From assembly GCA_031398975.1 (NCBI GenBank), contig JANNOI010000028.1, forward strand, positions 1 to 64,000: 64,000 nucleotides of DNA. The letters are read 5' to 3'. Of the stretch, positions 41,364-49,729 are shown one piece after another. The position numbers and the translations under genes were made by a program. Below the pieces are notes generated by a model. It was not told the origin of the DNA. It did no database searches and saw nothing but the letters and a program-made list of their open reading frames with translations. Position 1 is the first letter of the stretch; each line of letters opens with the position of its first letter. The stretch comes from JAKFWI01 sp031398975. GTDB taxonomy: Bacteria > Pseudomonadota > Alphaproteobacteria > Caulobacterales > Aquidulcibacteraceae.

Positions 41364-43481
41364 TCAGGTCAGCCCGAGGAGGGTGTCGAACATTTCCTGC
41401 CCCGCCAGGATCAGCCGCGAGGCGGCGGCGTAGGATTGCTGGTATTGCGTCATCTTCACCAATTCGTCGTCGAGGCTGACGCCCTCCCCGCCCGCGCGGC
41501 GGTCGGCGGCGGCTTTGTACAGCGATTCCGCGCTGGTCTTGGCGCGATCGGCCTCTGCGGCGCGCCGGCCCGCCTCTCCCCCGAGACGCGCCGCGTAGGC
41601 CGAGAGCGTCGTGGATTGCGCCACGAGCGCACCTGCGGCGGGAAAGTTAGAGCTTCGGTCGCGCGCCGCCGCCAGCGCCTCGCCGCCGCGATTGTCGCCC
41701 GCTTCGAGCACCCGCTCCCCCACCGCGAGGCTCAGATCCGGCCGCGCGAGCCCCAAGAGCGCGGGGTTGGCGGCGATCGCGCGGTTCAGGCCGATCTCGC
41801 GGGCCCGCCCGCCGGCGGCGTTGAAATCGAGCCCGAATAGCCCCGACATCGAAAGCCCCGTCCCGCCCCGGGCGGTCGTGTCGGACGCGATCTCCACCGT
41901 GTAGCCCGCGCTGCTGGCGGCGAGGCGGCCTTGCGAGTCGAGGGCGAAGCTGGCGTAGCCGCTCAAGCCCGAACCGCTGGCGTTCAGCGCGTCGATCATG
42001 TCCTGCCAGGTCGAGCCCGTGACGTTCACGTCGCGCTCGAGCACGGTGCGGCCGTCGCCGTCGCGCACCCGCAGGCCGATCGCCCCGCCCGCCGCGAGGC
42101 CGTGCGCCTCGTCCGCGTCCAGCCCGGTTTCGAAGAAGATCGGCTGGTCGCGCGTGATCAGATCGTTCAGCCCGAAAAAGTGCGCAAAGCCCCGCCCGCC
42201 GCGGTCGGAAGGGTCGCCGCCGTCCTGCTGCAGCACCACCCCGTTCCCGCCCTGCCCGGAGAGGGTCAGCACCCCGTCGGCGAAGCTCGCATCGCCCACC
42301 CCGTCGAGCGCCGCGTCGAGGCCCGCCGCGAAGCTCGCCACGCTCGCATTGGCGCCGCCGAAGGAGACCGCTGCCGCGCCGTCCACGCTATAGGTCCCGG
42401 CGTCGAAATCGAGCTCCACCCGTCGCGCCAGCGCGCCGTCCGCGCCGGTGATCGCAACGACGGCGGAACCCGTGAAGCCCACGCGGTCGGCGTCGAGCAG
42501 GCCGGTCTGGCGCCCTTCGAGGCGCGTGCGCGCGGGAATGGCGGTGGATTGGGAATGGGCCGCGTTCAGCGCGTCCGCGCCCGCCCCCGCAAGCGCGCCG
42601 AGCGCTTCGGAGAGTTCGCGCAGATCCCCGTCGCGGGTTTGCGCGAGCCCCTGGATCGAGCCGCCGCGGATCTGGCCGCGAAGCGACAATGTCCCGCCAT
42701 TGCGATCGATCAGCTGCACCCCTTCGCTCGGCGTGTCGGGCGTTGCGGGCAGCGTGTAAGAGAGCGTCGCCGCAGTGTCGCCCACGAGCAGCGCGCCGGC
42801 GGCGGTGCGCACCTCAACGCCTGCGATGGCGCGCTTTGAAGTCTTGATGTCGAGATAGTTTGAAAGCGCGTCGATCGCCTGCGCCTGGGCGTTTTCCGCG
42901 GAGGTGACATCTCCCCCCGTGGCGGCGGTGCGGGTGATCTGGTCGTTCAGATCGGCGATCTTGACGAGCAGCGCGCTCGCCTCTTTCGTCTCCGCGACCA
43001 GCCGCTCGTCGGCCTCCTGGCGCAGCGCCGTCAGCTCCGCGCCGGCCGCGCTCAGCCTGTTCAGCAGGTCTTGGACCGCTGCAAGCGCGCCAGACCGCAG
43101 CAGCGTGTTGGCCGGCTCGCGCGCGAGCGCCGTGAAAGCGGTGAACATCTCGTCCAGCGCATTGAACAGCACGCCCTTCTGGTTCGGATCGCCGAGTGCG
43201 GCCTGCGCGCGGTCGAGGAGATCGGCGCGGGCGCCGGCTTGGCCCTTGTCCGCCGCGGAAGTCAGGGTCGCGGCGGTGAGGAATTGGTCGGCGGCGCGGC
43301 GCAGCGTCTCCACCTCCACCCCGCCCGGCCCCCCGGGCGCGCTGCTGGCGCTTTGATCGGCGATGGCGCGCGCATAGCCCGGGGTGTTGACGTTGGTGAC
43401 GTTCTGCGAGACCGCGTGCAGGCCCTTCTGCGCCGCACTCAGGCCCGATTGCGCATTGTTGAAGATCGCGTTCAGCGCCAT
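41364..43481 (-). CDS. flgK: Flagellar hook-associated protein FlgK
   Basis: A 705-aa axial protein. The rod/hook N-terminal motif AQKGLHAVSQNVTNVNTPGYARAI and C-terminal helix (DELVKMTQYQQSYAAASRLILAGQEMFDTLLGL) are conserved; the long central domain is Gly/Ala/Asp-rich. ATG 43481 is chosen because MALNAIFNNAQSGLSAAQ is the family start, although the frame is open upstream to 44201. A sigma-54 promoter at 43663-43677 on this strand would give a leader of about 170 nt. flgL follows immediately. Confidence 0.93.
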   Translation of the reverse strand: MALNAIFNNAQSGLSAAQKGLHAVSQNVTNVNTPGYARAIADQSASSAPGGPGGVEVETLRRAADQFLTAATLTSAADKGQAGARADLLDRAQAALGDPNQKGVLFNALDEMFTAFTALAREPANTLLRSGALAAVQDLLNRLSAAGAELTALRQEADERLVAETKEASALLVKIADLNDQITRTAATGGDVTSAENAQAQAIDALSNYLDIKTSKRAIAGVEVRTAAGALLVGDTAATLSYTLPATPDTPSEGVQLIDRNGGTLSLRGQIRGGSIQGLAQTRDGDLRELSEALGALAGAGADALNAAHSQSTAIPARTRLEGRQTGLLDADRVGFTGSAVVAITGADGALARRVELDFDAGTYSVDGAAAVSFGGANASVASFAAGLDAALDGVGDASFADGVLTLSGQGGNGVVLQQDGGDPSDRGGRGFAHFFGLNDLITRDQPIFFETGLDADEAHGLAAGGAIGLRVRDGDGRTVLERDVNVTGSTWQDMIDALNASGSGLSGYASFALDSQGRLAASSAGYTVEIASDTTARGGTGLSMSGLFGLDFNAAGGRAREIGLNRAIAANPALLGLARPDLSLAVGERVLEAGDNRGGEALAAARDRSSNFPAAGALVAQSTTLSAYAARLGGEAGRRAAEADRAKTSAESLYKAAADRRAGGEGVSLDDELVKMTQYQQSYAAASRLILAGQEMFDTLLGLT

Positions 43482-43662
43482 GGCGTACGTCCTGATTGGG
43501 CAAAAAGCGCCGCAGCCCCTGCCGATTTTGCCGCCCCTTTCGCCGCGCGCCAGCGCAGAGCGGGCCTTGTCCGACGCTTGGAAGTGTATGGCGACACTTG
43601 CTTTTCTCCCTGCGTCTCGGGCCCCGCTGCGATCGGCGCCCGAGGCGGCTCCCCGGGACATC

Positions 43663-43677
43663 GCAAGGCTGGGGCCA
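43663..43677 (-). promoter_or_regulatory. Sigma-54 promoter of flgK-flgL
   Basis: On the minus strand TGGC (43677-43674), seven bases, TTGC (43666-43663). GG and GC are exactly 12 positions apart, as in the -24/-12 consensus. The expected start of transcription is near 43651, about 170 bases before the flgK ATG. Confidence 0.7.
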
Positions 43678-43811
43678 ACCGGCGGTGCGCGCGTGCGCCC
43701 GGCAGAACCTGCCAGGGCGCTCGGCGCAATCTGCCGGCGAAGGCGTGGCGCCATCCCGCCGTGACCGGGGCAGCTGTTTGATTGCGTTCTTGTTTTTAGT
43801 CGCCGTCGCGG

Positions 43812-43827
43812 TGGCGTGAGCCTTGCT
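43812..43827 (+). promoter_or_regulatory. Sigma-54 promoter of fliK-flgD-flgE
   Basis: TGGCGTGAGCCTTGCT: -24 GG at 43813-43814 and -12 GC at 43825-43826, spacing exact. Transcription should start near 43838, 29 bases before ATG 43867. This also argues against the in-frame GTG at 43816 as the fliK start. Confidence 0.75.
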
Positions 43828-43866
43828 GCCCGATTGCTCGCGTCCACCAGGGGAGCGGCGGGGTAC

Positions 43867-45402
43867 ATGGCGATCGGTTTGGAGAATGCGATCCTTGCGG
43901 ACGCGCGCGCCGCAGCGGCCGGCCCCCGCAACGCGTCGGACGCCTCGCGGCGGGAGGATGCGGCCGCGTTCGATCGCCTGCTCGCACAGACACAGCCCAA
44001 GTCAGCACAGCCGCCCCGCGCCGCCGCAAACGGCGCCGCTGACGCACAGGCCTCCAACGCAACCGCTTCTGACAAACAGGGGGTCAACACAGGCGAGGGA
44101 TCGGTGCGGAAACAAGCCCTCAACGCAAGCCCCGCGCCGAAAAAGCTGAGCCTCGCTGCCGCAGACGTCCCGCCGCCCGCCGAGACTGCGAACCAAGTCA
44201 AACCCGCGCCTGTCGCCGCGGAACGGATCGCGAAGGCAGCACCTGCTGCGGCGATGGAAAAGACATCCGCGCCCGTCCGTTACGCCGAAGTCCTTGGCGA
44301 GCCCATCGCCGCAGCCATGACGCCGCTCCGCAAAGTTGCGCCCCCCGCGTCCACCCCGCTGACGGCCGCCCCCGTTAAGCCCGGCGCGGCGGGCGCGGCG
44401 CCGCCCGATACGGTTTCTACGAAAGCCCCGTCAGGCGGGCCGCAGGCCGCCGCCCCAGCGCCTCTGGCCCAGCCCGCGCTCCCGAAAGGGGCAGCCCCCC
44501 CGGCCGCACCCGAAAGCGCCATGGCGGCTTTCCCGCCCCAAAGCGGCGCGGGCGAGGCGATGGCCGGGCGCCCGACAAACGCCAACTCGCTCGGCGTCGC
44601 AGCGCCCCGACGCGCAGCGGCGGGCGGGGACCAGACGCCCTCGCCGCGCCGGACGGGCGCGGGATCTGCGAGCGCGCCCGGCGCAGGAAACGCCGCGGCG
44701 AAGCCCGCTTCGGGGCAAAACCTTCGAGGCGCATCCGCAGCGTCCGCCCCGGCGCAGAGCGCGGCCGCCTCGCCGGCGGCGTCGCCGCCGCTGACTTGGG
44801 AAAGCCCGATGGCGGAGGGGCAGACCTTAAGCAGTCAGACTTTGGTTGGGCCTAGCGGAAGCAGCCAGACTCAGACTTTCAGCGGGCAAGCTGGCATGTT
44901 CGGCCTTCCCGCAGCAGGCGCATCCCCCCCCGGCGCGGGGTCCCCGCCAGGCGCGCCGGCCCAGGCGGGCGCGGCGTCGCGTATTCCCCTCACCGCGCCT
45001 GCGCTGGCGCACCAGATCGCCAAATCCTTCGAGGGCGGGGAGACGCGGATGGAGATCCGGCTCGATCCCGCCGAACTCGGCAAGATCGAAGTGCGCCTGG
45101 AGATCGCGGCCGACAACAGCGTCAGCGCCGTGGTCAGCGCCGAGACCCCCGAAACGCTCCAGGAATTGACCCGCCACGCGCGCGATCTCGAAGAGGCGCT
45201 CAACGCCGCGGGGCTGAACGTCGACGCCGGCGGGCTCTCGTTTCAGATGTCGGAGCGCGAGGCCGGCGAAGACCGCTCCGTAAACAGACGGGATGGAGAC
45301 GTCTCGCTAAGCGCGCCCGCTCCGGACGCCGCCGCCGCGCCTGCGCCCCGGCCGTTCGGCCTCGAACGCTGGGACGGGGCACGCGTGGACCTTTGGGCTT
45401 GA
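43867..45402 (+). CDS. fliK: Flagellar hook-length control protein FliK
   Basis: A 511-aa protein exported during hook growth; it measures hook length and switches FlhB specificity. About 380 N-terminal residues are Pro/Ala-rich and probably disordered. The C-terminal Flg_hook domain (about 395-480) contains RMEIRLDPAELGKIEVRLEI, VVSAETPETLQELTRHARDLEEAL and GLNVDAGGLSF. ATG 43867 is placed just after the sigma-54 promoter. It is first gene of an operon with flgD (10 bases downstream) and flgE. Confidence 0.88.
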   Translation: MAIGLENAILADARAAAAGPRNASDASRREDAAAFDRLLAQTQPKSAQPPRAAANGAADAQASNATASDKQGVNTGEGSVRKQALNASPAPKKLSLAAADVPPPAETANQVKPAPVAAERIAKAAPAAAMEKTSAPVRYAEVLGEPIAAAMTPLRKVAPPASTPLTAAPVKPGAAGAAPPDTVSTKAPSGGPQAAAPAPLAQPALPKGAAPPAAPESAMAAFPPQSGAGEAMAGRPTNANSLGVAAPRRAAAGGDQTPSPRRTGAGSASAPGAGNAAAKPASGQNLRGASAASAPAQSAAASPAASPPLTWESPMAEGQTLSSQTLVGPSGSSQTQTFSGQAGMFGLPAAGASPPGAGSPPGAPAQAGAASRIPLTAPALAHQIAKSFEGGETRMEIRLDPAELGKIEVRLEIAADNSVSAVVSAETPETLQELTRHARDLEEALNAAGLNVDAGGLSFQMSEREAGEDRSVNRRDGDVSLSAPAPDAAAAPAPRPFGLERWDGARVDLWA

Positions 45403-45412
45403 GGATCAACAC

Positions 45413-46144
45413 ATGACGGACTTATCGACGCTCGCAGCCCTTGCGCCTTCGCCGAAGGCCGCCCCCCCGCCCGCGGCGAGCGCGCCGGCCGGCGTTGGCG
45501 AACCCGCGCCCAAGAACGCCCGCTCCACGTTGTCGGAGAACTTCGACACGTTTCTGACTTTGCTCACCGCCCAGCTGGACAATCAGGACCCGCTCGACCC
45601 GGTCGATTCGGGCGAATTCACCCAGCAGCTCGTGCAATATTCCCAGGTCGAACAACAGATCGCCACCAACGAGAAGCTCGACGGGCTCACGGACAAGATC
45701 ACCACCCAGGCCCACAACGCCTCCTCGGGCGCAATGCTCTCCCTGCTCGGGCGGGCGGCGGAGTTTGACAGCGATTCCGTCAAGCTGCGCGGCGGACAGG
45801 CCAATTGGACCTATTATCTGAACGCCGGGACCGCGCGCACGACGCTGTCGGTGCTCGACGGGGCTGGCAAGGTCGTTTACGCGGCGCCAGGCGCGATCGG
45901 CGCCGGCAAGCATAATTTCGCATGGGACGGCCTCGACCAGGACGGCGGCGCGCTGCCGGAGGGCCTCTACCGCCTTGTCGTCACCGCCGAGGACGCCACG
46001 GGACAAGCCAGCAAGGGCGTGGTCACCGTCGAGGAGCGCATTAGCGGGGTTGAGATGTCCGGAGACGGAACAAACGTCATGACCCCCTCCGCCGCGCGGA
46101 CCTTCGATTCCATCATCCGCATCAACGAAGCCGCCCCGACTTAA
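45413..46144 (+). CDS. flgD: Flagellar hook capping protein FlgD
   Basis: A 243-aa scaffold needed to polymerise the hook. The N-terminal export/capping segment NFDTFLTLLTAQLDNQDPLDPVDSGEFTQQLVQYSQVEQQI is diagnostic. The C-terminal part has the FlgD Ig-like/tudor domain (GKHNFAWDGLDQDGGALPEGLYRLVVTAEDA). It lies between fliK and flgE in one transcription unit. Confidence 0.94.
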   Translation: MTDLSTLAALAPSPKAAPPPAASAPAGVGEPAPKNARSTLSENFDTFLTLLTAQLDNQDPLDPVDSGEFTQQLVQYSQVEQQIATNEKLDGLTDKITTQAHNASSGAMLSLLGRAAEFDSDSVKLRGGQANWTYYLNAGTARTTLSVLDGAGKVVYAAPGAIGAGKHNFAWDGLDQDGGALPEGLYRLVVTAEDATGQASKGVVTVEERISGVEMSGDGTNVMTPSAARTFDSIIRINEAAPT

Positions 46145-46168
46145 AGCGACAAACAGGAGGAGCCCCAG

Positions 46169-47479
46169 ATGAGCATCTATTCTGCGCTGCGCGCGGGCGT
46201 TACCGGCCTCAACGCCAATTCGAGCGCCATCGCCGTGATCTCGGACAATATCGCCAATCTCAACACCGTGGCCTACAAGCGCGGGCAGAGCGATTTCGCC
46301 GATCTCGTCAATGTCAGCGCCAATACGTCGAGCTACAGCGCCGGGGGCGTGCTCGCCTCCACGCGCCGCTACGTGGATCTGCAGGGCTCGATCGACCGCA
46401 CCACCTCCGCCACGGATCTCGCGATCGCGGGTGACGGCTTCTTTATCGTCACCGACCAGCCCGATTCCGGCGAAGGCGCGGGCGGGGGGCTGTTCACCCG
46501 GGCGGGCTCGTTCTCGCTGGACGCCGATGGCCGCCTCGTCAATGCGCAAGGCTATTTCCTGCTCGGCGCGCCGCTCTCCAACGATGACACCAACGTCACC
46601 CCCTCCAGCCTCGCTTCGCTGCAGGCGATCGATCTCTCCAATGTCGGGGCGGTCGCGGAGGCCTCCACGCAAGCCTCGGTCAACGCCAATCTGGACAGCC
46701 GCGAAGAGATCTATAGCGGCGCCACCGCCTACGCCGCCGGCGCCATGGCGGGCTATCCGAGCGCGGCCAACTCGATCGCCCCTCAGGTCGAGCGCTCGAT
46801 CGAGATCTATGACAGCCTGGGCACCGCGCGCACGCTGACTTTGGGCTTCCTCAAGACCGGGACCAACACCTGGGCGGCGGAAATCTATATGCGCCCGGCC
46901 TCGGATGTGGGCGGGGACGGCCTCGTGGCGTCGGGCACGATCAACTTCTCCACCAGCGGGGTAGTGACCGGGGTGTCCGCGGGCCTTGAGAATTTCACCA
47001 TCACCTACGACGCCGCGGTCGGCGCCGCCGATCAGACCATCGCGCTCGATCTGTCGACCGCGCTCACCCAGTACGCGACCCCCTCGGCGCTCAATTCCGC
47101 CACCGTCAACGGCGCCCCTCCGGGGGATTTGGAGGGGGTGCAAGTCAGCGAGGACGGGGTCCTCACGGCCCAGTTCACCAACGGACGCAGCGAGGAATTG
47201 TACCTGATCCCGGTGGCGACGTTCCTCAATCCCAACGGCCTGACTCAGGCCGGCGGGGGCGCCTACCGGGTGTCGCTCGACTCGGGCGGCTTCACGCTCA
47301 ACTCCCCGGGCTCGGGCGCCTCCGGCACGATCGCGGCCAACGCGCTCGAAGCGTCCAATGTCGATCTCGGCACCGAATTCACCAGCCTGATCACGACCCA
47401 GCGCGCCTATTCCGCCTCTTCCAAGATCATCACCACGGCGGATGAGATGCTGGAAGAGCTGATCCGGATCAAGCGGTGA
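46169..47479 (+). CDS. flgE: Flagellar hook protein FlgE
   Basis: A 436-aa structural subunit of the hook. The N-terminal MSIYSALRAGVTGLNANSSAIAVISDNIANLNTVAYKRG and the C-terminal EFTSLITTQRAYSASSKIITTADEMLEELI form the D0 coiled coil conserved in rod and hook proteins. AIAGDGFFIVTD begins the next domain. It has a strong AGGAGG Shine-Dalgarno about 10 bases upstream. It is the last gene of the fliK-flgD-flgE operon. A short tandem repeat follows the stop. Confidence 0.94.
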   Translation: MSIYSALRAGVTGLNANSSAIAVISDNIANLNTVAYKRGQSDFADLVNVSANTSSYSAGGVLASTRRYVDLQGSIDRTTSATDLAIAGDGFFIVTDQPDSGEGAGGGLFTRAGSFSLDADGRLVNAQGYFLLGAPLSNDDTNVTPSSLASLQAIDLSNVGAVAEASTQASVNANLDSREEIYSGATAYAAGAMAGYPSAANSIAPQVERSIEIYDSLGTARTLTLGFLKTGTNTWAAEIYMRPASDVGGDGLVASGTINFSTSGVVTGVSAGLENFTITYDAAVGAADQTIALDLSTALTQYATPSALNSATVNGAPPGDLEGVQVSEDGVLTAQFTNGRSEELYLIPVATFLNPNGLTQAGGGAYRVSLDSGGFTLNSPGSGASGTIAANALEASNVDLGTEFTSLITTQRAYSASSKIITTADEMLEELIRIKR

Positions 47480-47489
47480 TACTCCAAGT

Positions 47490-47509
47490 GAATACTAGCG
47501 AATACTAGC
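47490..47509 (+). repeat. 10-bp perfect tandem repeat after flgE
   Basis: GAATACTAGC at 47490-47499 and 47500-47509, an AT-rich stretch between flgE and sciP. No function is evident. It may be a replication slip in the trailer of flgE. Confidence 0.8.
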
Positions 47510-47596
47510 CGCCCTCCAACCGTCCTGAAATGAAACACAGTGCTAACCCATGTTAACCGCAGCCTTTAGCAGAGTTTTCAATCCTCGCTGTTATTT

Positions 47597-47618
47597 CTCT
47601 CCTCAACAACAAGGAGAG
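47597..47618 (+). promoter_or_regulatory. Hairpin sequestering the sciP Shine-Dalgarno
   Basis: CTCTCCT (47597-47603), 8-base loop CAACAACA, AGGAGAG (47612-47618): a perfect 7-bp stem. The right arm contains the only Shine-Dalgarno (AGGAG) of sciP, whose ATG is at 47624. Folding would hide the ribosome-binding site, so sciP translation may depend on a factor, temperature or a coupled event that opens the stem. Confidence 0.6.
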
Positions 47619-47623
47619 GCGCG

Positions 47624-47908
47624 ATGCAAAAGCAACGTCGCACCGAGGGTGTGGTGATGGGGCCCGACGGGAATCCCCTGACGCTGGACGATCTGCCCCC
47701 CGCGAACACGACCCGCTGGGTCATTCGCCGCAAGGCGGAGGTCGTGGTGGCGGTCCGCGGGGGCCTTTTGAGCCTGGAAGAGGCGTGCAAGCGCTATAGC
47801 CTCACGCTGGAGGAATTCGAAGCCTGGCGCGCGGCCATCGAGCGACACGGCCTGCCCGGCCTGCGCACCACGCGCATCCAGCATTACCGAGAGCACGCCG
47901 AGGCCTGA
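47624..47908 (+). CDS. sciP: CtrA inhibitor SciP (DUF1153)
   Basis: A 94-aa DNA-binding protein. PDGNPLTLDDLPPANTTRWVIRRKAEVVVAVRGGLLSLEEACKRYSLTLEEFEAWRAAI contains the helix-turn-helix of DUF1153. In Caulobacter SciP accumulates in G1, contacts CtrA at promoters and prevents RNA polymerase recruitment to CtrA-activated genes. The gene is set between the hook operon and the fliF operon, both within the CtrA flagellar hierarchy. A perfect hairpin covers its ribosome-binding site. Confidence 0.93.
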   Translation: MQKQRRTEGVVMGPDGNPLTLDDLPPANTTRWVIRRKAEVVVAVRGGLLSLEEACKRYSLTLEEFEAWRAAIERHGLPGLRTTRIQHYREHAEA

Positions 47909-47991
47909 AGCCTCGCGCGCGCGTCTCTTAGGGCCGCCGCCCCGCCGCGCAGCCGCCGGACAAGGCGGGCGCGGCGGCATCGGCTGCGCCA

Positions 47992-48006
47992 TTAACCTTC
48001 CTTTCA
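47992..48006. promoter_or_regulatory. Candidate CtrA box upstream of fliF
   Basis: TTAA (47992-47995), seven bases, TTCA (48003-48006): one mismatch to TTAA-N7-TTAA. It lies 82 bases before the preferred fliF start. The Caulobacter fliF promoter is a known CtrA target, which supports the call. Confidence 0.5.
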
Positions 48007-48087
48007 CCCCCGCTGGGCAATTTCTGCCCATCGGCGCGGTCGCAGCGGGCGCGCCGGCCTTCGGGCTTGGCGGGCGGGCTTGCTATC

Positions 48088-49725
48088 GTGAACGATCTGA
48101 CGGGCGCTTTCTTCAAACTTGGTCCCGCGCGCGTGTTCGCCGCGCTCGGCGTGCTTGCGGTGGTGGCGGCGCTCTTCTTCACCATCGTGTTCCGGATGGG
48201 GGGCGAGGAAAAGGCGCTCCTGTTCGCAGACGTGGACATGAAGGACGCCGGGGCGATCACGGCCAAACTCGAGCAGGCCGACATCGCGTATGAATTGCGC
48301 GGCGACGGCGGCGCGATCTACGTCCCCCGCTCCAAAGTGCTCAGTGCACGCATGATGCTGTCGGCCGACGGGCTGCCTTCCCGCGGCTCGGTGGGCTACG
48401 AATTGTTCGACAAGCCCGACGCCCTGGGCGCCACTCAATTCATGCAGAATATCAACCGGTTGCGCGCGCTCGAAGGCGAGCTGGCCCGCTCGATCGCCTC
48501 CCTCGACGGGGTCGAGAGCGCGCGCGTGCACCTGGTGCTGCCGGAGCGGCAATTGTTCCAGCGCGAGGCCGAGCAGCCATCGGCGTCTATCGTGTTGAAG
48601 GTGGTGCGCGACGCGCCCTCGAGCGGGGAGGTGCGCGCGATCCGCAATCTCGTGGCGAGCGCCACGCCCGGACTCTCGGCCGACAAAGTCACGATCCTCG
48701 ACGATAGCGGACGCCTGCTCGCGGCCGCCGAGGCGGAGGGCGCGGAAGGATCGGGCGAAGCGATGGACGAGCGCCAGGCCCAGATCGAGGACCGCATCCG
48801 CAAGGTGGTGCAAAATATCGTCGAGGGCGTTGTCGGGCCCGGGGCCGCGCGCGTGCAGGTGTCGGCGGAGCTCGATCTGAACCGCGTCGAGCAACAGCAG
48901 GAGATTTACGATCCCGAGGGGCGCGTCGTGCGGTCCACCCAGAGCGTGGAGGATGTTTCGAGTTCGGAGGATCGCGAGGCGCGCTCGGGGGTGTCTGCCG
49001 CCAACAACCTGCCTGACGGCGCGCCCAGGACCGAGACCGGCCCGGACTCCCGCGACAGCGCCAACCGCACGGAAGAGACCGTCAATTACGAGATCTCCAA
49101 GACCACGCGCCGCGAGATCATCGAGGGCGGGCGCATCCGCAAATTGTCGGTCGCGGTGGCCGTGGACGGGGTGGTGACCCCCGGCGCGAACGGGGCCGAA
49201 CCTTCCTACGCCCCGCGCTCGAGCGAGGAGATGCGGACTTTGACCGCGCTGGTGCGCTCCGCGGTAGGCTATGACGAGGCGCGCGGGGACAAGGTCGAGG
49301 TCGTCAACGCCCGCTTCGCGCGCGCCCCGGTCGCGGGCGTGGAGGCCAAGAAGCCGGGGCTGCTTGCGTTTCGCGACGGCGACGTGATGCGGGGGGCCGA
49401 GATCGGCGCAGCCTTCATCGCAGCGCTCGCGCTGATCATCTTTGTGCTTCGCCCGCTGGTGTCGGGTCTGATCGGGGGGGGCAAACAAGCGGCCGGGACC
49501 GGCGAGCCGGCCGGCGGGCTTGCGCTTGCATCCGCGGCGGCGGGCGCCCCGGCCGCGTCGGGCTTGCCGCTCTTGTCGGGCGCGACGCCGGAATCTGTGA
49601 TCGACGTGGCGCGGATTCACGGCCAGGTCAAAGCAAGTTCGGTCAAGAAGGTCGCCGAAGTGGTGGAGCAGCATCCCGAGGAATCGGTCTCCATCCTGCG
49701 CAACTGGCTGAACGAGGCGCTGTGA
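48088..49725 (+). CDS. fliF: Flagellar MS-ring protein FliF
   Basis: A 545-aa inner-membrane protein that forms the MS ring, the base of the flagellum. TM1 lies near the N-terminus (VFAALGVLAVVAALFFTIVF), then ring-building YscJ-like domains (LFADVDMKDAGAITAKLEQADIAYEL; VHLVLPERQLFQREAEQPSASIVLK), then TM2 (AAFIAALALIIFVLRPLV). The C-terminal tail (VAEVVEQHPEESVSILRNWLNEAL) binds FliG. The GTG at 48088 (MNDLTGAFFKLGPARV) is preferred; a TTG at 48067 would add seven residues. It is the first gene of the fliF-fliG-fliH-fliN-flbD-flhA run. Confidence 0.94.
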   Translation: MNDLTGAFFKLGPARVFAALGVLAVVAALFFTIVFRMGGEEKALLFADVDMKDAGAITAKLEQADIAYELRGDGGAIYVPRSKVLSARMMLSADGLPSRGSVGYELFDKPDALGATQFMQNINRLRALEGELARSIASLDGVESARVHLVLPERQLFQREAEQPSASIVLKVVRDAPSSGEVRAIRNLVASATPGLSADKVTILDDSGRLLAAAEAEGAEGSGEAMDERQAQIEDRIRKVVQNIVEGVVGPGAARVQVSAELDLNRVEQQQEIYDPEGRVVRSTQSVEDVSSSEDREARSGVSAANNLPDGAPRTETGPDSRDSANRTEETVNYEISKTTRREIIEGGRIRKLSVAVAVDGVVTPGANGAEPSYAPRSSEEMRTLTALVRSAVGYDEARGDKVEVVNARFARAPVAGVEAKKPGLLAFRDGDVMRGAEIGAAFIAALALIIFVLRPLVSGLIGGGKQAAGTGEPAGGLALASAAAGAPAASGLPLLSGATPESVIDVARIHGQVKASSVKKVAEVVEQHPEESVSILRNWLNEAL

Positions 49726-49729
49726 GGCA

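Larger units (their letters stand above)
43482..43866. other. Divergent promoter region between flgK and fliK
   Basis: These 385 bases hold no convincing gene. They contain two oppositely oriented -24/-12 sigma-54 promoters (43663-43677 leftwards, 43812-43827 rightwards). The roughly 135 bases between them are a natural place for FlbD-type enhancer sites, which I could not pinpoint. Confidence 0.6.

Noticed and set aside
43596..43612. Sigma-54-like TGGCGACACTTGCT between flgK and fliK
   Set aside because: GG and GC are two bases too close for a -24/-12 promoter; better elements lie nearby.
47541..47560. CtrA-like CTAA...TTAA before sciP
   Set aside because: The half-sites are separated by six bases, not seven, and one is mismatched.
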